Below are positions 5,449 through 9,535 of a DNA stretch of 9,535 nucleotides, piece after piece. The translations under genes were made by a program, and so were the position numbers. The stretch's first letter is position 1, and each line of letters begins with the position of its first letter. This DNA is from Candidatus Yonathbacteria bacterium RIFCSPHIGHO2_01_FULL_51_10 (GTDB taxonomy: Bacteria > Patescibacteriota > Minisyncoccia > Phycocordibacterales > UBA1539_B): positions 15,959 to 25,493 of the forward strand of contig MHUS01000007.1 in the NCBI GenBank assembly GCA_001823505.1. The letters run 5' to 3'. The notes beneath the pieces were generated by a model. The model was not told where the DNA came from and did no database searches. It saw only the letters and a list, made by a program, of their open reading frames with translations.

Positions 5449-5476
5449 CAAAAAGAGACCCCCGTAAAATAAATAC

Positions 5477-5503
5477 AAAAACCCCGCCGTAGGCGGGGTT
5501 TTT
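5477..5503. terminator. Bidirectional intrinsic terminator between the 5041 gene and rpmB
   Basis: AAAAACCCCGCC (5477-5488) and GGCGGGGTTTTT (5492-5503) form a perfect 12-bp inverted repeat with a GTA loop. The GC core plus T-runs on both strands serves the plus-strand gene ending at 5403 and rpmB, which ends at 5530 on the minus strand. Confidence 0.95.
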
Positions 5504-5529
5504 GTTAAATCCTTGTTTTTCTAAAGTAT

Positions 5530-5763
5530 TTACGCTACCACAGCGGCCTTCTTGGGAGCTTTAACCTTGATCTCCGTGTGCTTTCCTGCCTTCATGCAAT
5601 GGGTGCAGAGCTTGATGCGAGTGCCATCGGAAAGAGGCGCCCATTGGAGGTTGGGGTATGAACGGCGCTTGCCGGTAGGGTTAAATTTCGTTGCGCGGAC
5701 GCGGTTTGAGTATCCGCCGACCATACGCGATCCCTTGTTGCATGTTGGGCATGTTTTTGCCAT
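5530..5763 (-). CDS. rpmB: 50S ribosomal protein L28 (bL28), zinc-ribbon form
   Basis: Structural protein of the large ribosomal subunit. The 77-aa product has CPTC (C5, C8) and CTHC (C53, C56), the four cysteines of zinc-binding bL28, plus the family core SNRVRATKFNPTGKRRSYPN (19-38), which fits the L28 pattern of rRNA-binding basic residues before PNLQ. A short lysine-rich tail follows. An in-frame upstream extension (to 5811) is rejected because MAKTCPTC is the normal L28 N-terminus and the promoter lies just before it. The gene stands alone on the minus strand, without rpmG beside it. It is transcribed from a -10 box shared with the divergent M50 protease gene and ends at a bidirectional terminator. 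The predicted leader is about 8 nt with no Shine-Dalgarno sequence. Confidence 0.95.
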   Translation of the reverse strand: MAKTCPTCNKGSRMVGGYSNRVRATKFNPTGKRRSYPNLQWAPLSDGTRIKLCTHCMKAGKHTEIKVKAPKKAAVVA

Positions 5764-5774
5764 AGTGCTTCGCA

Positions 5775-5784
5775 TGGTATCATA
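5775..5784. promoter_or_regulatory. Overlapping divergent -10 elements (rpmB / M50 protease)
   Basis: On the plus strand TGG-TATCAT (hexamer 5778-5783) lies 12 nt before ATG 5796. On the minus strand TATGAT (5784-5779) lies 15 nt before ATG 5763. The hexamers overlap by five bases, so the same near-symmetric sequence appears to drive both genes. -35 boxes are weak; TTGCCA upstream of the plus-strand hexamer is at 15 nt spacing. Confidence 0.6.
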
Positions 5785-5795
5785 GACAACAAAAT

Positions 5796-6425
5796 ATGCA
5801 AGCAGATACACTTTTCTATGTTGCGGTGCTCGTTATGTCAGTCGTCATCCACGAGGTGTCGCACGGCTATATGGCTGACGTCTTGGGGGACAGAACGGCG
5901 CGGCTCGCCGGGCGCCTTACCCTAAACCCAATTCCACACATTGACCCTATTGGATCGATACTGGTACCACTCGTATTGTCTATTACCCACAGCGGGTTTC
6001 TTTTTGGTTGGGCAAAACCGGTCCCCTATAACCCCCGCAACTTGAGCAATCAACGGTGGGGCTCGGCGCTTGTGGGTGCGGCAGGGGCACTCTCCAACCT
6101 TCTCGTGGCGTTTGTCTTTGGCATGGTGGTCAGGTTCGGGCCGATGTACGGGCTCCCGCCGGAATTTTTTGCCATATCCAACATGATCGTTGTCGTAAAT
6201 CTTCTCTTGGCGGTCTTTAATTTGCTCCCTTTCCCGCCACTCGACGGCGCCAAAGTGCTTTTTGGTGTCCTTCCTCAACGATTTCAGTATATAGAAGCCG
6301 CTATGGAGCAGTACTGGATGGTCCTTATTATCGTTGTTATTTTTGCCGGTTGGCAGATAATTCTACCGGTCATGTCGCTTCTTTACACGCTGTTTACCGG
6401 ATATGCGTGGCCGATAGGGTTATAA
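5796..6425 (+). CDS. Site-2 protease family (M50) membrane zinc metalloprotease
   Basis: Intramembrane metalloprotease of the short M50B type, without a PDZ domain. The 209-aa protein has the zinc motif HEVSH (H19, E20, H23) in the first membrane helix, the conserved GWAKPVPYN (71-79), AGALSN (96-101; commonly AGPLSN) and the third-ligand motif NLLPFPPLDG (142-151, with D150). A C-terminal hydrophobic helix spans about 174-195. Substrates of these short forms are largely unknown; relatives cleave membrane-embedded regulators or signal-peptide remnants. The start ATG 5796 is supported by a -10 box 12 nt upstream; no Shine-Dalgarno sequence is present. The gene precedes the str operon on the same strand, separated by hairpins and a probable promoter, so it is probably not essential to that operon's expression. 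Confidence 0.93.
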   Translation: MQADTLFYVAVLVMSVVIHEVSHGYMADVLGDRTARLAGRLTLNPIPHIDPIGSILVPLVLSITHSGFLFGWAKPVPYNPRNLSNQRWGSALVGAAGALSNLLVAFVFGMVVRFGPMYGLPPEFFAISNMIVVVNLLLAVFNLLPFPPLDGAKVLFGVLPQRFQYIEAAMEQYWMVLIIVVIFAGWQIILPVMSLLYTLFTGYAWPIGL

Positions 6426-6430
6426 AGGTT

Positions 6431-6450
6431 CCTCGGTGCAAGCCCCGAGT
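6431..6450. repeat. Hairpin repeat, family B copy 2, terminator-like
   Basis: CCTCGGTGCAAGCCCCGAGT starts 5 nt after the M50 protease stop and is 18 of 20 identical to 5005-5024, the difference being AA for TT in the loop. CTCGG/CCGAG form the stem. TTGCATTTTT follows, so it may act as a weak terminator for the protease gene. Confidence 0.6.
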
Positions 6451-6451
6451 C

Positions 6452-6480
6452 TTGCATTTTTAGTGGACCCATAGTACAGT
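6452..6480 (+). promoter_or_regulatory. Candidate promoter of the rpsL-rpsG-fusA operon
   Basis: TTGCAT (6452-6457) and TACAGT (6475-6480) are separated by 17 nt. Each hexamer is only a partial consensus match (3/6 and 4/6). Transcription would start near 6487, leaving a leader of about 40 nt, unlike the leaderless genes nearby. A 16-bp palindrome covers the -10 box. Confidence 0.4.
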
Positions 6481-6514
6481 AGCGCTACTGTCGTTTCGAC
6501 GGTATTTTCTTTTT
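6476..6514 (+). promoter_or_regulatory. Overlapping palindrome and terminator-like hairpin in the rpsL leader
   Basis: ACAGTAGCGCTACTGT (6476-6491) is a perfect 16-bp palindrome. TACTGTCG (6486-6493) / CGACGGTA (6497-6504) form an 8-bp hairpin with one G-U pair and a TTT loop, directly followed by TTTTCTTTTT (6505-6514). The two structures share 6486-6491 and exclude each other. This could be an attenuator, an operator overlapping the -10 box, or a terminator for the upstream protease gene. Confidence 0.5.
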
Positions 6515-6526
6515 GAGACTTTAACT

Positions 6527-6949
6527 ATGGCAACCATCAACCAGCTCGTCCGCCGCGGACGAAAAGATCCGATCAAAAAAAGCCGCTCCATTGCGATGCG
6601 GCGTGGTTTCAATGTACTCAAAAACCGCCCTATCAACTACGCATCACCCTTTAAGCGCGGTGTGTGCACCAAGGTTACGACCACGACTCCTAAAAAGCCG
6701 AACTCAGCGCTCCGCAAGATCGCTCGCGTACGCCTCACCAACGGCATGGAAGTGACCGCCTACATTCCGGGAATGGGGCATAATCTCCAGGAACACTCGG
6801 TGGTCATGCTTCGTGGTGGTCGTGTCAAAGACCTCGCCGGAGTCCGCTATCACATCGTTCGCGGCGTGCTTGATGCTGCCGGCGTGGAGAAGCGCCGCAA
6901 GGGCCGATCGCTCTACGGCAACAAGCGCCCTAAAGCTGCTAAGAAATAA
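6527..6949 (+). CDS. rpsL: 30S ribosomal protein S12 (uS12)
   Basis: Decoding-centre protein of the small subunit. The 140-aa product matches the long (Bacillus-type) S12: MATINQLVRRGR, an insert-containing N-terminal region up to KRGVC (43-47), the decoding loop TPKKPNSALRK (54-64) with K56 at the streptomycin-contacting lysine, EVTAYIPGMGHNLQEHSVV (75-93) and GGRVKDLAGVRYH (97-109). In nearly all bacteria the last motif reads KDLPGVRYH; here Ala104 replaces that proline. K101 and D102 (the aspartate methylthiolated by RimO in some species) are kept. No Shine-Dalgarno sequence precedes ATG 6527. It is first gene of the str-type operon, 5 nt before rpsG. Confidence 0.98.
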   Translation: MATINQLVRRGRKDPIKKSRSIAMRRGFNVLKNRPINYASPFKRGVCTKVTTTTPKKPNSALRKIARVRLTNGMEVTAYIPGMGHNLQEHSVVMLRGGRVKDLAGVRYHIVRGVLDAAGVEKRRKGRSLYGNKRPKAAKK

Positions 6950-6954
6950 TTTTT

Positions 6955-7425
6955 ATGCGACGACCCGTTAAAAATAGAAACCAAGTTTCCCCTGACATCA
7001 TGTACGGCTCTACTACGGTGGAGAAGTTCATCAACTATGTGATGCAGGAGGGGAAAAAGAACACTGCCCGCAAGGTGGTGTATGGAGCATTCGACCTTAT
7101 AAAAGAGAAAGAGAAAGCCAGCACCCCTCTTGAGGTCTTTGATCTCGCGATCAAGAACGCGGGCCCGGTCGTTGAGATCCGCTCACGTCGCGTGGGTGGT
7201 GCAAACTACCTCGTTCCCCGTGAGGTGCGCGCGGAGCGCCGCTTGTCGCTTGCGATGCGCTGGATCCTTGAGGCGGCACGCAGCAAGAAAGGCACACCGA
7301 TCCACATCAAGCTTGCCGATGAACTCCTTGCTGCAAGCAAGAACGAGGGTGAGGCGATCAAGAAGCGCGAGAACACGCACAAGATGGCTGAGGCCAACAA
7401 GGCCTTTGCTCACTTCGCGTGGTAG
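6955..7425 (+). CDS. rpsG: 30S ribosomal protein S7 (uS7)
   Basis: Primary binding protein that organises the head of the 30S subunit by contacting 16S rRNA; in E. coli it also represses its own str mRNA. The 156-aa length is standard. Recognisable segments are PDIMYGSTTVEKFINYVMQE (14-33), VEIRSRRVGGANYLVPREV (73-91) and the C-terminal KKRENTHKMAEANKAFAHFAW, all close to family consensus. It starts 5 nt after the rpsL stop with only TTTTT between, so there is no Shine-Dalgarno sequence and translational coupling with rpsL is likely. A hand count over 7141-7320 gives about 63% GC, in strong contrast to the gene that follows. The normal next gene, fusA, is displaced by an inserted reading frame. 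Confidence 0.98.
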   Translation: MRRPVKNRNQVSPDIMYGSTTVEKFINYVMQEGKKNTARKVVYGAFDLIKEKEKASTPLEVFDLAIKNAGPVVEIRSRRVGGANYLVPREVRAERRLSLAMRWILEAARSKKGTPIHIKLADELLAASKNEGEAIKKRENTHKMAEANKAFAHFAW

Positions 7426-7462
7426 GAAGCGAGTTTGTAAAGTAGAAAGTTCCCAAGTTCAT

Positions 7463-7469
7463 AAAGGAG
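7463..7469 (+). promoter_or_regulatory. Ribosome binding site of the S23-like gene
   Basis: AAAGGAG lies only 3 nt before ATG 7473. It is one of just two clear Shine-Dalgarno sequences in the window and overlaps the left arm of the flanking inverted repeat, so folding could hide it. Confidence 0.6.
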
Positions 7470-7472
7470 CTC

Positions 7473-7817
7473 ATGAAGATAGAACGATTCGAAGATATCA
7501 TTGCTTGGCAAAAGGCGAAATGTCTTACCGAGGAAATATATGAACGGATGAAGGGGAATAGAAATTTAGGATTTAAAGATCAGATCCAAAGAGCAGCAGT
7601 TTCTGTAATGAATAATATTGCGGAAGGATTTGAAAGAAGGTCAAATAAAGAATTCAAGCAGTTTTTGTTTGTTGCCAAGGGGTCGTGCGGTGAAGTGAGG
7701 TCAATGTTGTATATCGCAACTTCATTGAAGTATGTCGACAAAAAACAAAGTGATTCAATGTCGGCACTTTCTGTTGAAATTTCCAAAATGCTTTCAGGGT
7801 TGATAAAAACTTTGTAA
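7473..7817 (+). CDS. Four-helix bundle protein, S23/23S rRNA-IVS family
   Basis: The 114-aa protein belongs to the small S23-like family first seen encoded in intervening sequences of 23S rRNA (for example in Leptospira) and also found as free-standing genes in many bacteria, Patescibacteria included. Family landmarks are RFEDIIAWQKAKCLTEEIY (5-23), DQIQRAAVSVMNNIAEGFER (36-55) and NKEFKQFLFVAKGSCGEVRSML (58-79). The predicted fold is four helices assembling as a pentamer; the function is unproven, with RNA binding suggested by the basic surface of relatives and by resemblance to the DGR accessory protein Avd. It interrupts the rpsG-fusA pair. A hand count over 7501-7800 gives about 38% GC, far below rpsG. 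No reverse transcriptase or variable repeat is present here, so this is not a retroelement. Confidence 0.9.
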   Translation: MKIERFEDIIAWQKAKCLTEEIYERMKGNRNLGFKDQIQRAAVSVMNNIAEGFERRSNKEFKQFLFVAKGSCGEVRSMLYIATSLKYVDKKQSDSMSALSVEISKMLSGLIKTL

Positions 7818-7821
7818 CATT

Positions 7822-7866
7822 TACTTTATAAACTTTAAGAACTTTAGTAACCTTAGAAACTAATTT
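7822..7866 (+). repeat. Degenerate 9-bp tandem repeats upstream of fusA
   Basis: Five consecutive 9-mers read TACTTTATA, AACTTTAAG, AACTTTAGT, AACCTTAGA and AACTAATTT, with consensus AACTTTANN, ending exactly at the fusA ATG. The left flank of the S23-like gene carries related AACTT units on the opposite strand. They contain no Shine-Dalgarno sequence for fusA. Confidence 0.55.
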
Positions 7867-9535
7867 ATGGAACGAGACTATCCGTTGGAAAAAGTGCGCA
7901 ATATCGGGATCATCGCTCACATTGATGCCGGCAAGACGACGACATCCGAGCGCATTTTGTTTTATACAGGAATGACGCACAAGATCGGCGAGGTGCACGA
8001 GGGTGAGACCACCACCGACTGGATGGAGCAGGAGCGCGAGCGCGGGATCACCATCACCGCCGCCGCCATCACCTGTTTTTGGGCAAAGACGGACGATGCG
8101 ACAAAGACAAAATATCGTTTCAATATTATCGACACCCCGGGGCACATCGACTTTACGGTGGAGGTGAAGCGCTCGCTTCGCGTGCTTGACGGCGCCGTTG
8201 TGGTGTTTGACGGTGTTGCAGGTGTTGAACCGCAATCAGAGACCAACTGGCGCTACGCGGATGAGGCGCAGGTGCCGCGCATTTGTTTCATCAATAAGCT
8301 TGACCGTACGGGTGCATCATTTGAGCGCTCCTACGCGAGCATCCTTGACCGTCTCAACAAAAATGCTGTACGCATGCAGATCCCGATAGGCGCCGAAGGC
8401 GACTTTGAAGGTGCCGTAGACCTCCTCAAGATGAAGGCGTATCGCCATGACGGCAAGATGGGAGAGAAGGTTGTTGAGGGCGAAGTCCCCGAGAATCTGC
8501 GTGCCGAGGCGGAGAAGTATCGCGCCGAGCTCGTGGAGCGTATTGTGGAGCATGATGAAGTGCTCATGGGCGAGTATCTTGATGGGAAAGAGATCTCGAT
8601 GAACAAACTCAAGGAGACCCTTCGCAAGGCGGTCATTGCCAACAAGATCTTTCCCGTGTTTACCGGTACCGCACTCAAAAACAAAGGCGTTCAGTTGGTA
8701 CTTGATGCGGTTGTGGATTACCTTCCCTCACCGCTCGATATTCCTCCAATCGGGGGCACTGACCCAAATACCGACGAGCATATCGTCCGCCACGCGTCCG
8801 ACTCAGAGCCGTTCTCTGCGCTTGCATTCAAACTCCAGACAGACCCATTCGTGGGCCAGCTCACGTTCTTTCGTGTCTACTCAGGATCACTTGAAGCGGG
8901 ATCATATGTCTACAATTCAACAACAGGAGAGAAGGAACGCCTAAGCCGCATCGTGCGACTCCAAGCGAATGATCGCGAGGAGGTGAAGAAGGTGTTCGCC
9001 GGAGAGATCGCCGCTGCGGTGGGACTTAAGAACGCCAAGACCTCGCACACCCTCTGCGATGAAACGAACCCAATTATTTTGGAGCAGATTGTCTTCCCGG
9101 AGCCCGTGGTGTCTATGCGCATTGAGCCGCAGACCAAGGCCGATCAGGAGCGCATGGGCATGGCGCTCAAGCGTCTTTCTGACGAAGACCCGACCTTCCG
9201 CGTGACGACTGACACCGAGACTGCCGAAACAGTGATCTGGGGTATGGGAGAGCTCCACCTCGAGATCCTCGTTGACCGCATGAAGCGCGAATTCAACGTC
9301 GGTACCAATATTGGCAAGCCGCAGGTTGCCTATCGCGAAACGATCACCAAAGAGGCTGACGTTGAGAACAAATACGTCAAGCAGTCTGGCGGTCGCGGTC
9401 AGTATGGCCATGTGAAGATTCGCGTGAAGCCGATCGAGAAGAACATTGATCCTGAAGCGAAAGTTGCCAAGAACGTGAAGCGCGAGCAGAATTTTGAATT
9501 CATCAACAATATCAAAGGAGGTGTTATTCCTCAGG
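7867..9535 (+). CDS. fusA: Elongation factor G, 3' truncated by window end
   Basis: Translocation GTPase of protein synthesis. 556 codons are present of about 700 expected, with no in-frame stop. The G domain shows the P-loop AHIDAGKTTT (17-26), switch I EQERERGITIT (54-64), DTPGH (89-93, with catalytic H93) and NKLD (143-146; NKMD is commoner in EF-G). GTALKNKG takes the G5 position (usually GSAFKNKG). Domain II carries DPFVGQLTFFRVYSG, domain III EPQTKADQERMGMALKRLSDEDPTF and GMGELHLEI, and the start of domain IV (GGRGQYGHVKI) is also present. No Shine-Dalgarno sequence precedes ATG 7867; a run of AT-rich 9-bp repeats ends exactly at the start codon. It is the last visible gene of the str-type operon, separated from rpsG by the S23-like gene. 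Confidence 0.97.
   Translation, partial: MERDYPLEKVRNIGIIAHIDAGKTTTSERILFYTGMTHKIGEVHEGETTTDWMEQERERGITITAAAITCFWAKTDDATKTKYRFNIIDTPGHIDFTVEVKRSLRVLDGAVVVFDGVAGVEPQSETNWRYADEAQVPRICFINKLDRTGASFERSYASILDRLNKNAVRMQIPIGAEGDFEGAVDLLKMKAYRHDGKMGEKVVEGEVPENLRAEAEKYRAELVERIVEHDEVLMGEYLDGKEISMNKLKETLRKAVIANKIFPVFTGTALKNKGVQLVLDAVVDYLPSPLDIPPIGGTDPNTDEHIVRHASDSEPFSALAFKLQTDPFVGQLTFFRVYSGSLEAGSYVYNSTTGEKERLSRIVRLQANDREEVKKVFAGEIAAAVGLKNAKTSHTLCDETNPIILEQIVFPEPVVSMRIEPQTKADQERMGMALKRLSDEDPTFRVTTDTETAETVIWGMGELHLEILVDRMKREFNVGTNIGKPQVAYRETITKEADVENKYVKQSGGRGQYGHVKIRVKPIEKNIDPEAKVAKNVKREQNFEFINNIKGGVIPQ

Larger units (their letters stand above)
7447..7844. repeat. Imperfect inverted repeats flanking the S23-like gene
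   Basis: The left arm 7447-7466 (AAGTTCCCAAGTTCATAAAG) and the reverse complement of the right arm 7824-7844 agree in 17 positions with one single-base gap: AAGTTC, AAGTT and ATAAAG blocks are all shared. The arms enclose the whole S23-like gene, so a transcript could fold with the gene in the loop, as in rRNA intervening sequences. The low complexity of the arms makes some chance matching possible. Confidence 0.5.

Noticed and set aside
5764..5811. Longer L28 reading frame starting at 5811
   Set aside because: The first 16 residues do not belong to L28, and the shared promoter lies inside this extension.
7473..7817. Diversity-generating retroelement accessory gene (Avd), which has the same fold
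   Set aside because: No reverse transcriptase, template repeat or variable repeat is seen in the window, and the sequence motifs fit the S23/IVS family.
7654..8235. A 193-codon minus-strand frame across the S23-like gene and fusA
   Set aside because: It runs antisense to two confidently identified genes and has no recognisable domain.
1..9535. CRISPR array, tRNA, rRNA, complete insertion sequence or toxin-antitoxin pair
   Set aside because: No regularly spaced direct repeats, cloverleaf-like sequence, transposase motif or paired small genes were seen on either strand.

Overview
The window looks like part of the chromosome of a Patescibacteria (Candidate Phyla Radiation) bacterium, most likely a Parcubacteria-like lineage. 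This is inferred from gene content, not from a marker-gene tree. The pointers are a short ComEC without its C-terminal nuclease domain, an RNase HI with a hybrid-binding-like domain at the C-terminus, a short zinc-ribbon L28, an S23/IVS-type four-helix-bundle gene, and the general absence of Shine-Dalgarno sequences. TGA is used as a stop (rnhA and the 5041-5403 gene), which argues against the lineages that recode UGA as glycine. Coding density is high and no gene-free stretch exceeds 300 bases.

Layout. Positions 1-3429 run on the plus strand. They hold the 3' end of recJ, a tryptophan-rich orphan gene (770-1111) with an extraordinarily long Shine-Dalgarno match and its own terminator, then rnhA and comEC separated by 4 nt. 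A DedA-family gene on the minus strand (3354-3977) overlaps the comEC 3' end by 76 bp. Positions 4046-5403 form an AT-richer island with a membrane-anchored Ig-like/BIG2 protein, a hairpin-rich intergenic region and a small four-helix membrane protein. It ends at a bidirectional terminator shared with rpmB (L28, minus strand). rpmB and an M50 site-2 protease diverge from overlapping -10 elements. The right third is a str-type operon, rpsL-rpsG-fusA (fusA runs off the window), with an AT-rich S23-like gene between rpsG and fusA.

Functional themes. RecJ and RNase HI belong to DNA repair and RNA-DNA hybrid removal, and ComEC to DNA uptake, so the left part is a nucleic-acid processing neighbourhood. 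The middle is cell-envelope genes and the right is translation.

Best candidates for something new: (a) RNase HI with a C-terminal hybrid-binding-like domain; (b) an S23-like gene placed as a cassette in the str operon, flanked by imperfect inverted arrays of AACTTTA-type repeats; (c) mutually exclusive hairpins with a T-tract in front of rpsL; (d) three promoters whose -10 box lies exactly 7 nt before the ATG, indicating leaderless transcripts; (e) two families of short hairpin repeats in intergenic and 3'-UTR positions. Nothing here resembles a defence island, CRISPR array, prophage or complete transposon.
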